Part shown: positions 1 to 10,784 of the stretch, piece by piece
Position numbering within the stretch: the stretch's first letter is position 1
Layout of the letters: each line of letters begins with the position of its first letter
Assembly (NCBI GenBank): GCA_037039925.1
Contig: JAXRKP010000542.1
Location: 142,001 to 206,000, forward strand
Length of the DNA: 64,000 bases
From: Doris montereyensis
Lineage: Eukaryota; Mollusca; Gastropoda; Nudibranchia; Dorididae
Direction: 5' to 3'
Notes under the pieces: model-generated
The model's database searches: none
What the model saw: only the letters and a program-made list of their open reading frames with translations
Told to the model about the DNA's origin: nothing
Position numbers and translations under genes: made by a program

Positions 1-262
1 TTCTAAGGAAGACACAACAAAATTTACATTAAGAGTTTTCTTTCTTGATGCTTTTATTGCTTTTTGTTTTTTATAATAATTTTATTGCATACGCTGTTTT
101 TAATTGTTTCTTTCAATTTGGCGATTTAGGCCAAGGGAGTAAGGGTACATTGTAATGTTTGCAATTTTTGCTCATGTAGTCTTTCATCCTTCCATTAAAC
201 AAACAAAACAAAAAAGACCATATAATACAATAAACTTATTGTGAAATCTATGCCAACAAGCT

Positions 263-330
263 GTGGCATTGTTGACCTAGTGGTTAGGTAGCCAAACTTA
301 GGATCTTGAGGTCCTGGGTTCGAATCCAAC
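263..330 (+). repeat. tRNA-like SINE head fragment
   Basis: The stretch has an A-box-like segment (GACCTAGTGGTTAGGTAG) and a B-box (GGGTTCGAATCC), as in a tRNA-derived SINE promoter. No clean anticodon stem or acceptor stem can be folded, so it is not a functional tRNA. The same head, with the words ATCATGAGG or ATCTTGAGG before the B box, recurs at 1318 and, reversed, at 58378-58443. Confidence 0.5.
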
Positions 331-716
331 AATATCATCCAACAATATCAGTGCAAGTTTATAGCAGAAGGGATGTCAAAAATTGTTGATGCATCACAAG
401 CTACATTTAGAGATAAAATCACGTCGAATAAACTTTTGACACGTACAAAATGAAGTTTTTAATCTAATGAATTAAGAAGGAACTACATTTTGGAGGAAAA
501 ATCAAATTTTCACTAATAGAGCGCTGTATCTCAATAAGGCTTCTTTGTATGACATCCAGATTCTTTTCGCAGGTGGGCACACATATTATATCTCAATAAG
601 GCTTTGTATGACATCTAGAGTCTTACTTCCACTGTAGTTTAATTTTATTGCTATAATTACTATTAATATTATCATCGTTGTTATTATTATTGTTTTTGTT
701 ATTATTATAATCAGTA

Positions 717-1100
717 TTGGGATTATTATCATTATTATTACAGAGTGATCATTTGGACCATGTGGCCCAAATAGTCCACCAGCCATTTGCGCCATATCGA
801 TATTTTCAGCCAATGAGAGAGCTGCTCACAAGCTCATGTTCAAAATTAATGGACACGTCGTACGAAGAGGTCCTCGTCGACACGATAGAAATTTTTAAAC
901 GTCACTTTGGCAAAAGGAAGTTTAATTGCTGGGAAGATTATCAGACAGCATTAAAAATTACAGCAGAGATAGGGATAAAGTTAGGAGATCTGGGGTCGGC
1001 GATGTGGGTGTTACTGTTAGCGTTAAGGATTGTGATAGATCTAATATGGTTTCAGTCTTACATGGCCCAAATAGCTGATGGGTTTATTTGGGCCATATGA
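717..1100 (+). other. unassigned open frame in repeat-rich DNA
   Basis: A frame is open from an acceptor-like CAG at about 741 to 1100 and reads a non-repetitive peptide containing HQPFAPYRYFQPMRELLTSS. I do not recognise it. The last third is shared with a second copy at 1579-1638 and contains a hairpin, so at least that part is repeat rather than gene. It could be a relic of a mobile-element ORF or chance. No splice partner was found. Confidence 0.2.
1019..1078 (+). repeat. 60 bp repeat, partner copy at 1579-1638
   Basis: The block with TTGTGATAGATCTAATATGG and TACATGGCCCAAATAG reappears at about 1579-1638 with a few substitutions. The copy here runs into a perfect 12-bp inverted repeat (ATGGCCCAAATA at 1062-1073, TATTTGGGCCAT at 1085-1096). 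A related ATGTGGCCCAAATAG word lies near 759. Confidence 0.5.
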
Positions 1101-1317
1101 GTTCCAAAATGGGGAATCGACACGTACAACTTACTGCATCATAAATCCATAGTAAAAAGCCATGAAACTTGCATTTTAGTGACTATTTTGTCAATAACAA
1201 ACTATTTATGCAACTTTTTCTGTCTGAGTAGATAGTTCTTGACACAAATTTTGTCCACCGCTTTGTCAACGAACTCAATGGAAGTTCTTAGAATTAGCCT
1301 TTGCTTGATCTAGAATA

Positions 1318-1590
1318 AGGTGGCGGAGCGGTTAGATTGTTGGATTGGGGATCATGAGGCCCCGGGTTCAATTCTAGCAAAACTAGGTCCGATGTTGTGT
1401 TCCTTGGGAAAGCCACTTAACAGTAACACGCATTTTCTCCACTCTACCCAGATGCAAATGGGTACAAGCACGCGCTTGGGAGTAAAAACCTGCATCAGGC
1501 TGGCATCCTGGCTAGGAGATGATTGCTATCACCTGTCCGCTTCATGCCATTGAAACCGGGATACGCTCCGGCTCTATGGTTAGCATTAGC
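1318..1590 (+). mobile_element. tRNA-derived SINE, nearly full copy
   Basis: The head has an A-box-like GGTGGCGGAGCGGTTAG and a B-box GGGTTCAATTC. It is followed by a conserved core (TTCCTTGGGAAAG, then CCCAGATGCAAATGGGTAC) and a tail ending GAAACCGGGATACGCTCCGG. The core matches copies at 27850-28085 (-), 36590-36790 (-) and 59240-59365 (+). Such head-plus-core SINEs are common in marine invertebrates. I cannot name the family without a repeat library. Confidence 0.75.
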
Positions 1591-1825
1591 GATTGTGATA
1601 GATCTAAATACTTTCAACCGTACATGGCCCGAATAAACCTCTCCTTATTATTATCGTTATTATTATTACGATTGTGAGGATTATTATTATTACTGTCATT
1701 ATTATTAATCTACCATGGCTTCAACAACTTACATTTTCATGATGATGGTCTTCCCTCTTAATTCCTCCTCCACACCCCCCACACACACACACACACACAC
1801 TCATCCCCCCATTCGTTATTGACAG

Positions 1826-2768
1826 GGGATGCAAAGATACACTGTGGCAGGGCGGAGTGCGCGGCGTCAGTTTTGTTCACAGTCCTCTTCTTGAGATGAA
1901 AGGCTACGTCAATGAAAACTTGATGCACGTAACAGATTGGCTCCCGACTCTTCTGTCTGTGGCTTCTACTTCTACTACACATTCGAAAGATTTTGAGACA
2001 CCAAGAACTGATACCCAGAATTCCTTGGACGACATGGATGGGTTTAACCAATGGGATGTGATCTCCTGGAACGCCAGCACAAAACGGAAAGAAGTGCTCT
2101 TAAACATTGATCCTGTTACAAAGCGGGAGGCCATTATTATAGGCGATTTTAAGCTCATCCATGGAGAAATGCTGGGTGGACTTTTTAGTGGATGGTATCC
2201 ACCGCCTCCCCATAAGGGGATCTCAGCTACGTCATCACGAGGTGAGGGATGTCATGGTTTGTCGTGTCACAGTCATAAGAGAAAGCCATTGGCAAACGAT
2301 TTAGTTGAAGTCAAAAATTTACTTCAAAGTAGAATTTTTGATGTTGACGGTATGCTTTCATTAATGAACAAACAATATGAACAGTTGAAACAAGACGTTA
2401 AATCATTGGAAGTTCAGGATTCGGAGCGATCACCACTTTTGTTCTTTTCCGAAAATGATCCTCAGACTTTTGAATTGTCGAAACAAAGATTTCACTCACA
2501 TGCCACTCAAGGTAACATCGTGAGGTGTGGGATCAAACCTGCCAACGCTTCCATAAACTGTCAACCTGAGAAGGAAGTGTGTCTGTTTAATATTAGGGAG
2601 GACCCTTGTGAATACCTAAACCTGGCGCATGCTTTACCCTCTGTCGTGGAGATACTCCAGGCAAGGTTACAGTTCCACAGAGAGAGCATGGTGCCACCGG
2701 CTAATAAACCCATCGACCCCAAGGGGAATCCCCAGCTAAATGGCGGGGTTTGGAGGCCATGGCTGTAG
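1826..2768 (+). CDS. arylsulfatase B/I/J-like, last coding exon
   Basis: This is the C-terminal part of a lysosomal or secreted type-I sulfatase that removes sulfate from sulfated sugars such as glycosaminoglycans. The exon starts after a pyrimidine/AC tract and the acceptor GACAG (1821-1825), reads from its second base and stops with TAG at 2766-2768. Family signatures are DTLWQGGVRGVSFVHSPLL near the start, HVTDWLPTLLSVA, REAIIIGDFKLIHG, CLFNIREDPCEYLNLA, and the tail MVPPANKPIDPKGNP followed by GGVWRPW, typical of ARSB, ARSI and ARSJ. The catalytic CxPSR motif would sit in earlier exons, which I did not find upstream. Between the KLIHG block and the LFNIREDPCE block there is an extra, low-similarity segment of about 80 residues (roughly 2230-2500) rich in H, S, K and Q. 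The exact paralog cannot be fixed. The homopolymeric AC run at 1781-1800 abuts the acceptor. Confidence 0.93.
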
Positions 2769-3179
2769 TAGATATGTCAACATAAAAAGTTATTTAAATA
2801 TTGAGAGATGCAACATGTTGTCCGGGGAAACTGTCTAAACGCATGAGTCCACCTGGCGTAATTTTTCAGGAGAAGCAAAAACGTAATTATGAATAATCAA
2901 ACCTTCTGCTGTGCTTTTTGGAAGAAAAATGGAAATCTTTGTTTAGATCATGTGCGTAAAATGAGCTTTTCTATTGGTTCAAAGCCTCCAAATATTTATA
3001 AGGACATGAAAGAACCATGTGGTTGACTGTTTTAAAGACAAATCTCATATCCCATATAATTATGCATGTTCTGAATCAATCTTGTGGTTTTTGAACGGAC
3101 TCCCAAGTGTCTCAAAAGCTTCCATAGACTTCCTATTAATACTGTCAAAGACATTTTCATTGAAACAAAAACAAAACAA

Positions 3180-3478
<299 letters not shown>

Positions 3479-3480
3479 AT

Positions 3481-3566
3481 GGTTGGCAGCTGCTGCTGGT
3501 TGGTCCTTACCTACTTCTTTCCTTTTCTCTTTTCATTTATCTTTCTTCTCGCTGTTTTCTTCTAAT
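3481..3566 (+). repeat. dispersed repeat A (GGTGCTGCTGGTAGGTCC type)
   Basis: The copy reads GGTTGGCAGCTGCTGCTGGT then TGGTCC, a pyrimidine-rich stretch, and CTCGCTGTTTTCTTCTAATT. At least five other copies occur: 18178-18235, 25648-25732 and 27746-27812 on +, and 44895-44982 and 57240-57350 on -. No transposon family is recognised. Confidence 0.65.
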
Positions 3567-4130
3567 TCACCCCGAGACTACTGCAACGGTAAATGGGGTA
3601 AATTTCTATCAAATAAACTCCTCCCTCTCCCCCTCCCCCTCCCCACTCCAACTTCCTCTCTCTTTGTTTTGTTTGTTTGCAAGCAAGATGGAAACAAATA
3701 CCTTTAATGTACTGCAGAACAGTTCTTACCAATGAATATATTATTACAATATGTTCATGTAATAATATTGTAATGAAAATGGTACAATGTGCTAGTTTAC
3801 AAAATAATTTTTTATATGCCATGACATACTCATACTCATACATTTATACGTGTAGGTTAATTTTTTTATGTTCATCTCAGAGTAGACATTGTACTCAGCT
3901 CAGTCGTTGAGGAAAGACATTTATTCCTGACATTATTTGAGCGTCAGTTTTAAAATGACCATTACAGCTGCTATTATTCTTTTATTCAAGTATTCAATAT
4001 GATAAATATTGAAATGTACATAACTGCCATTGTGACAAAAATAAAATTTAATTTTAGAAGAGTTTAAGAATGAACAAACTTTTCAAAAATGTCCTAGAAA
4101 TGATTGTATACATGTATGCACATACATACA

Positions 4131-4134
<4 letters not shown>
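3567..4134. other. intergenic, nothing recognised
   Basis: AT-rich sequence with a C-rich tract near 3625-3650 and an AATAAA at 4040-4045 on +. The AATAAA could be a distal polyadenylation signal for the sulfatase, but it is 1.27 kb past the stop. No exon was found. Confidence 0.4.

Positions 4135-4182
<48 letters not shown>
4135..4182. repeat. (TA)n microsatellite
   Basis: About 24 consecutive TA dinucleotides, preceded by a short CATA/TACATG run. Confidence 0.97.
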
Positions 4183-4185
<3 letters not shown>

Positions 4186-4542
4186 GTTAAACCCAATGGT
4201 TTTATATATGTATAATATTATATATTATTATTAAATATTATATATTTAGTTTTTTTGTACAAAATGAAAAAAAACAAAAACAATTAAAGTAAGCCTGCAT
4301 CAACAACAAGATTTCCTTGATTTGATTCAACACTTTAAACGAACGTTCACCACCATACATACAAGAACTGATTATCCCGTACAATCAAGTACATCAACGA
4401 AGAAGATCAGCAGGAAAATGCTTTCTCCAGCCAAGTCACAAATCCTTAGCTGAAACAATCTGGGGACAGAGCTTTCAGCCCATTTGGCCCTGTTGTCTGG
4501 AATGTTTTACCTGTTTATGTCAAATCAAGGAAATGACATTAA

Positions 4543-5555
4543 GGGGAGGAGCGGGTTCTGGGAATGCCATTTTCGTAGAAAATGGGACAAATGTAGTCTA
4601 TCATACTAGTGGATAGAGCAGTTCATAATGACATCATAAAAGAAGCTCAGTATCGATTCTTTGAATTTTTTAGAAACAATACAGGCCTCTCTTTCAAGAC
4701 AGTTATTATACAATAAAAGCCAGAAATATTATCAAAAATATGGCAAGTTGGTAGTTATTTTGATCGCCACAATGAACGCTATCCAAAACAACCTTATTTG
4801 ATCATATATTATGAATATTGCCTTAGATCGGCCGGAAGTTACGGAACATATTCCGCACACCTATTATTAAAAGGCACCATCTCAAAATGAGTAAAAAGGT
4901 GCTGGTGCACTTGAAACAGTGTCAATAAGAAGAAGTCGAGATCTTCTCAAGGTTTTATGATGTTTCAAAGTATTATCCTACTCTTTTCTTAGGTTTATGG
5001 GAGAAAATGTATTTAAATAACAGAAAATAAGAGAAAAATACGAATATCTCAATATGTCATTTTTGCACCGTTTTTTTCTAACCTAGCTCACATTTTTTTT
5101 ATCCGATTGACTTAAAATTTGGCACAAACCTTGCTTTTGATGCATGGAATAAAAATGTGTATGCGTTAGATGTTATTATGTATACTTTCCAAAAAATGAA
5201 TTTTTTAGTTGAATAAAATTGCTGTAAATTGTAAACAATATTCAACACACCATAAAACTAAAAGCTTGATAGATTCGTCCAAACCCATGCATAATTTTGT
5301 TCTATAGATGTAAATGAAGGAGTATACCAATTTTGAGACATCCCATAATAATTGATGCAGATTTTACATTTTGACAATGCATGTTATTTTAGCGTCATAA
5401 ATCCAATATGGCGGCGTTGCCATGGCAACACCTGACAAAATTTCAGTTTCTCATATTTTCTCCTCTAATTTAGATACGTAGAACTCAAAAATCGAGGTCC
5501 TAGTTGGCTTGCTCTATGGATTTTCAAAATGGCTTTCAAAACCTGCTCCTCCCCT
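4543..5555. mobile_element. 1.01 kb TTAA-flanked MITE
   Basis: The left end reads GGGGAGGAGCGGGTTCTGGG and, a little further in, GCCATTTT. The right end reversed reads AGGGGAGGAGCAGGTTTTGA and GCCATTTTGAAAATCC. Both ends continue with ATAGAGCA (left near 4613, right near 5511). TTAA flanks both ends (4539-4542 and 5556-5559), the target duplication used by piggyBac and Kolobok elements. No transposase frame exists inside, so it is non-autonomous. The assignment to either superfamily is inference. The element carries an X-box palindrome. Confidence 0.8.
5405..5429. promoter_or_regulatory. YY1-like site plus perfect RFX X-box palindrome
   Basis: AATATGGCGGC (about 5405-5415) is directly followed by GTTGCCATGGCAAC (5416-5429), a perfect 14-bp palindrome fitting the RFX X-box consensus GTNRCC..RGYAAC. 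It lies inside the 4.5-5.6 kb MITE and no gene start is recognised nearby. Binding is unproven. Confidence 0.5.
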
Positions 5556-6019
5556 TTAATAATATTAAAGCCCTATAGGAACAAAAATGCGACAAATACA
5601 AGGAATAGACAGAAAAAAAATTGGCCACCATGGGGATTGAACCAGCAACCTCTGTGTTAGTACCCATCACCGTGCTATGAAAAGAAAACATGCTAGCAAC
5701 CAAGCAATCTACGCATAGTTTGTCTCGTCATTGTCCTTATGGGGCTTTAATTTTAATGTTTTTTAATGTCGCCATTTCCTTCACTTTGGACATGTTCCTT
5801 GCCTCACTGTTTGTCTTTATGTCAAGTCAGCGACTTACATTACTGATTGCAAGAAGAAAAACAGAAAACCAAGTTAATTGTCAAATAGTTAGGATAAGTT
5901 TATTGCATCTGTAGTTTGGACCACTCGGTCTCTGCATTTTAGAATTTAATTCACATTTAAATTATGCTAGTATTCGAATGCACATCTTTTGAGTATTTTA
6001 ATGTGCGTATACATTTGCA

Positions 6020-6087
6020 TTGATGTTGATTCAACTGGGGTGTAAAGCGCTTTGAGGCTTCCATGAAAAAGTGCTATAGAAGCACAC

Positions 6088-6135
<48 letters not shown>

Positions 6136-6150
6136 ATTATTATTATTATA
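6020..6150 (+). repeat. retroelement-like 3-prime tail ending in (ATT)n
   Basis: The words GTGTAAAGCGCTTTGAGG and AAAGTGCTATAGAAGCAC lead directly into a (TTA)n run (about 6088-6150). The same order, TAAAGCGCTCTGAGCAC then a GCGTTATAGAAA word then ATT repeats, is found at 13495-13560. This is the usual look of an invertebrate SINE/LINE 3-prime end that seeds an ATT microsatellite. Confidence 0.6.
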
Positions 6151-6308
6151 ATTAAATCTGCAAGGTCATGGCGGCAGCGCTTCATTAACTTTGGCACCAG
6201 TTTCCTCCACTTTCTTCTGTCTCGGGTCAGGGAAAAGGCCTTCCCTGTCCTCCTCACAATCATCGGAAAGCATGGAGGCTGCGAGCTCCCCCCCCCCCCA
6301 GAGAACCC

Positions 6309-7168
6309 TTTGCCTTGGCAGCATGATGAAGAAAACTTGCAGTCAATTGAGTCAATGTCTTCCTTCTTTGCCTTGGCAGCATGATGAAGAAAACTTGAAG
6401 TCAATTGAGTCAATGTCTTTCTTCTTTGCCTTGGCATCGTGATGAAGAAGACTTGCAGTCAATTGAGTCAATGTTTTTCTTCTTTGCCTTGGCATCGTGA
6501 TGAAGGAGACTTGCAGTCAATTGAGTCAATGTCTTTCTTCTTTGCCTTGGCAGCATGATGAAGAAAACTTGAAGTCAATTGAGTCAATGTCTTTCTTCTT
6601 TGCCTTGGCATCGTGATGAAGGAGACTTGCAGTCAATTGAGTCAATGTCTTTCTTCTTTGCCTTGGCATCGTGATGAAGGAGACTTGCAGTCAATTGAGT
6701 CAATGTCTTTCTTCTTTGCCTTGGCATCGTGATGAAGGAGACTTGCAGTCAATTGTCAATGTCTTCTTTGCCTTGGCAGCATGATGAAGAAAACTTGAAG
6801 TCAATTGAGTCAATGTCTTTCTTCTTTGCCTTGGCATCGTGATGAAGGAGACTTGCAGTCAATTGAGTCAATGTCTTTCTTCTTTGCCTTGGCATCGTGA
6901 TGAAGGAGACTTGCAGTCAATTGAGTCAATGTCTTTCTTCTTTGCCTTGGCAGCGTGATGAAGGAGACTTGCAGTCAATTGAGTCAATGTCTTTCTTCTT
7001 TGCCTTGGCATCGTGATGAAGGAGACTTGCACAGTCAATTGAGTCAATGTCTTTCTTCTTTGCCTTGGCAGCGTGATGAAGAAAACTTGCAGTCAATTGA
7101 GTCAATGTCTTTCTTCTTTGCCTTGGCAGCGTGATGAAGAAAACTCTTGCAGTCAATTGAGTCAATAT
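6309..7168. repeat. 58 bp minisatellite, about 15 copies
   Basis: The unit begins TTGCCTTGGCATCGTGATGA and ends TTGAGTCAATGTCTTTCTTC. Copies alternate between two variants, ATCGTGATGAAGGAGACTTG and AGCATGATGAAGAAAACTTG. One copy near 6745-6775 has an internal deletion. Frames on both strands are open through several units but are repeat translations only. Confidence 0.95.
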
Positions 7169-8160
7169 ATCTCTTCACCCATTCATGCGAAGAGGGCTGC
7201 CCTTCTTTTCAGCTCCCCTACCTCGCCATACTAAAGGGCGTTGTCCAAATTTGGGTGAGGGAAAAGATCACCTGTCCACTCCGTGATGTTATCTTCCCAT
7301 CTCTTTTCCTTATTTCCTCTTCTCCTCGTTCCCTCTGGCACACAACACATAGGTCAATCTTCCCTTTTCTTCTGGTGGTGAAGTGAGAAAGAAGGATGTG
7401 CTGTGCTGTTGGTAAAGAAGGCAAACATGGAACCGATGTATCAAAAAGAGATGTTACCAAATCTTGAATAAAGCCAGTCTTCGTTAAATTATGGTTGCCG
7501 TGTCTGGGATGAATACCAACCCATCTACATGATATAAGAAAATGAGAAAGTGCAAAAGAATGCAGCCCTCTTTGTAGGTAATGATTATAAATATACAATA
7601 AGTGAAAGAAAATAACAAAACCAACATGAATCAATTACAGTGGATGCCTTTAAAAGACCATGGAGCTAGAAGAAGTGAATTTTTTTTCAAATAAAAAATA
7701 TAAGTAATGCTTTTCATGACCAACTGTTTATTCTACTAGATCAACCTACATTTACAGAACGACCAGATCAGACTGTCAATAGTGTCAAACATGCACGGTT
7801 CCATTTTCAAACGTTGCTTGTCCCCTGCACTCATTTTATCCTCTAGTACAGTGAAGTAGAGAACGCTAAGGGCTAGAAAAGCTAAGCGCTAGAGAAATAT
7901 AGTGCATGTACTTACATTGTAATGTAGTAGTAGTAGTAAAAATAGTAGAATGGCTTCCGCGGTCAATAAAGACGCTCGCCCTGTACTGCGTATTAAATTA
8001 TGACAATACTGACATAATACGAGTTAAATATTTGTTTTGTAACATCTCTCCATGTGTCTCGATCCTGTGCTAGAGGTTTCAAAGCAAGCAGGTCTCTTTC
8101 TGTTCTTAGTTGTGTTGATATGTTACTATGTATGTGTCATTTCTGTCGTCTATAGTTGCG
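7169..8160. other. intergenic, nothing recognised
   Basis: Unique AT-rich sequence with a small GTAGTAGTAGTA run near 7925. Open frames of 79-138 residues have no recognisable similarity and overlap on opposite strands, which suggests chance. Confidence 0.35.
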
Positions 8161-8164
8161 TTTT

Positions 8165-9482
8165 GGTGTTCCTGAGACTGGGTGTTACTGTTAGTAGTGT
8201 TGGTGTATTTTGTGTAGTGTTGTAAGTCGTGGTGGAGTATCGTTGACCATGATGTCGGTGATCCTGAGGCTAGGTGTTAGTGTTACTGTTAGTATTAGTG
8301 TTGGTGTATTTTGTGTAGTGTTGTAAATCGTGGTGGAGTGTCGTTGACCATGATGTCGGTGTTCATGAGGCTAGGTGTTAGTGTTACTGTTGGTGTATTT
8401 TGTGTAGTGTTGTAAGTCGTGGTTGAGTGCCGTTGACCATGATGTCGGTGTTCCCGAGGCTAGGTGTTAGTGTTACTGTTGGTGTTGGTGTATTTTGTGT
8501 AGTGTTGTAAATCGTGGTGGAGTGCCGTTGACCATGATGTCGGTGTTCTGAGGCTGGGTGTTAGTATTAGTGTTAGTGTTGGTGTATTTTGTGTAGTGTT
8601 GTAAGTCATGGTGGTGTCTCGTTGACCATGATGTAGGTGTTCATGAGGCTGGGTGTTAGTGTTGGTGTATTTTGTGTAGTGTTGTAAGTCATGGTGGTGT
8701 CTCGTTGACCATGATGTCGGTGTTCCTGAAGCTGGGTGTTAGTGTTGGTGTTAGTGTTGGTGTTAGTGTTAATATACTTTATGTTGCGTTGTAAGTTGGG
8801 GTGGAGTGTCGTTGACCATGATGTCGGTGTTCCTGAGGCTGGGTGTTAGTATTAGTGCTAGTGTTTGTGTTAGTGTTAATATATTTTGTGTAGTGTTGTA
8901 AGTCGTGATAGAGTGTCGTTGACCATGATGTCGGTCTGGGTGTTAGTGTTAGTGTTATTTTTTAGTGTTTAGTCTTAGTGTTAGTATATTTTGTGTAGTG
9001 TTGTTAGTCGTGATAGAGTGTCGTTGACCATGATGTCGGTCTGGGTGTTAGTGTTAGTGTTACTTTTAGTGTTAGTCTTAGTGTTAGTATATTTTGTGTA
9101 GTGTTGTTAGTCGTGATAGAGTGTCGTTGACCATGATGTCGGTCTGGGTGTTAGTGTTAGTGTTACTTTTAGTGTTAGTCTTAGTGTTAGTATATTTTGT
9201 GTAGTGTTGTTAGTCGTGATAGAGTGTCGTTGACCATGATGTCGGTCTGGGTGTTAATGTTAGTGTTACTTTTAGTGTTAGTGTTAGTATATTTTGTGTA
9301 GTGTTGTAAGTTGTGGTGGAGTGTCGTTGACAATGCGGTCCGTGTTCCTGGGGCTGGGTGTTAGTGTTGGTGTTAATGTTAGTGTTGGTATTAGTGTTAG
9401 TGTTAGTATATTTTATGTAGTGTTGTAAGTTGTGGTGGAATGTCGTTGACAGTGATGTCGGTGTTCGTAAGGCTGGGTGTTA
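8165..9482. repeat. long minisatellite, units about 90-130 bp
   Basis: About 12 units each contain TATTTTGTGTAGTGTTGTAA, then GTCGTTGACCATGATGTCGG, then a variable run of TTAGTG/TTGGTG hexamers. Unit length varies because the hexamer run (GTTAGTGTTACTGTTAGTG and similar) expands and contracts. Four consecutive units at about 8930-9250 are almost identical, marking recent local amplification. Confidence 0.93.
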
Positions 9483-9483
9483 G

Positions 9484-9592
9484 TGGAACTAGTCGATTCA
9501 CTAAGGAATCTTTTTTTTTAACATGAAGAGCGTACGGTGGAACTAGTCGATTCACCAAGGAATCTTTTTTTTAAACATGAACAGAGCGTACG
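9484..9592. repeat. 53 bp tandem duplication
   Basis: GTGGAACTAGTCGATTCAC through GAGCGTACG is present twice (9484-9536 and 9537-9592). It is the 3-prime flank of the LINE endonuclease relic, whose frame runs into the second copy. Confidence 0.85.
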
Positions 9593-10219
9593 GTGGACTT
9601 TTCACACCTGTCTTCATTTACTCTTGTATATTTGTGAATATCTTTATGAGGGAAAAAGGTGTTGGCTATGTTTATGTTATTCTTTAGGCAAAAATCTATG
9701 AGTCTCTCTCCATTTGGAGAAGTTGCTGTCTCTCCTTCTTTACCCATCACTCATTCTGGCGTTTCTACATTGTTGCCTACTCTAGCCTTTAAATCTCCTA
9801 AAAGCACTAGTTCCTGTTTTTGGATTTAAGATTCTCTGCAGCTATGTGTAAATCATTTTCGAAGATATCTTTTTCTTCTTTAGTTGCGTCTTCGTTTGGT
9901 CCATAAGCTATCAGTATTAATAATTTAAATTCTCGTCCTTTTGGTTTAATATTTACCTCTAATAGCCATGGGCTTATAAATTTCAAGTTTCTAGTAGCTT
10001 ATCATGCCTTTTATGCACTAAGAGGCCTACTCCTGCTCTATCTTTGACATCTACTCCTGAGGAGATTAAAATATGATTTGGTCCTACATTGTCTATTCCT
10101 TGTCCTTTTTTCTTTGTTTCTGTAATGGCCAAAATATCTGCTTTGAATTTTTCCATTTCTTCAACTAATTCTAGCTCTTTTCCATTTATTGCCCTAACGT
10201 GCCATGTTCCAAAAATCAC
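9593..10219 (-). pseudogene. LINE AP-endonuclease domain relic
   Basis: On the minus strand the start reads MIFGTWHVRAINGKELELVE, then ADILAITETKKKGQG and AGVGLLVHKRHD, the N-terminal half of an exonuclease-endonuclease-phosphatase domain of non-LTR retrotransposons (often annotated craniofacial development protein 2-like). After a stop near 9980 the homology continues in related frames: LLILIAYGPNEDATKEEKD, KARVGNNVETPEWVMGKEGE (the W is replaced by a stop), SPNGERLIDFCLKNNINIAN, KDIHKYTRVNED. Several stops and shifts show it is dead, and no reverse transcriptase part follows. An RTE-like clade is likely but unproven. Confidence 0.85.
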
Positions 10220-10383
10220 AGTCCGTGTTCGTTACCAAGTTTGTCCTCCAAAGATCAATCCGGTTATATTTCTTTTACTTCTCTGAATCAGGTTGTTTTG
10301 GATAAGCAGGGGATTAGCCCGCTGTACCCTAGGTAGATGGTGGGGCTGCCACATTGAGGCCCCTACCAAGCCTTGTTATTTTC

Positions 10384-10715
10384 TGTCAGGGTTAACTCTT
10401 TTAGCCTTTAGTCATTCAAGACCAGCCTGCAAGGCAGCAGGTTGTTATGTTATGTCAGGGTTAACTCCTTTAGCCTCTGGTCATTCAAGACCAGCCTGCA
10501 AGGCAGCAGGTTGTTTTCTGTCAGGGTTAACTCTCTTAGCCTTTAGTCATTCAAGACCAGCCTACAAGGCAGCAGGTTATTATGTTATGTCAGGGTTAAC
10601 TCCCTTAGCCTCTGGTCATTCAAGACCGGCATGCAAGGCAGCAGGTTGTTTTCTGTCTGGGTTAACTCCCTTAATCTTTGGTCAACCAAGACCCGACTGC
10701 AAGGCAGCAGGAAGC
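10384..10715. repeat. 66/69 bp minisatellite, 5 copies
   Basis: Each unit reads TGTCAGGGTTAACTC, TTAGCCT, TGGTCATTCAAGACCAGCCT, GCAAGGCAGCAGG. Spacing alternates 69, 66, 69, 66 because the linker alternates between TTGTTATGTTA and TTGTTTTC. This means a higher-order 135 bp dimer was duplicated. Confidence 0.9.
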
Positions 10716-10784
10716 TCGTGGAGGGCGGGATCATCTACTCCCCGTACAGGTGCTTACCTGTCAACTGCCAGGAACGTTATAACA

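Noticed and set aside
6309..7168. Regular repeats resembling a CRISPR array
   Set aside because: Units are contiguous with no unique spacers, the organism is eukaryotic and no cas genes are present. The same applies to the arrays at 10.4, 35.2, 55.6, 62.4 and 63.0 kb.
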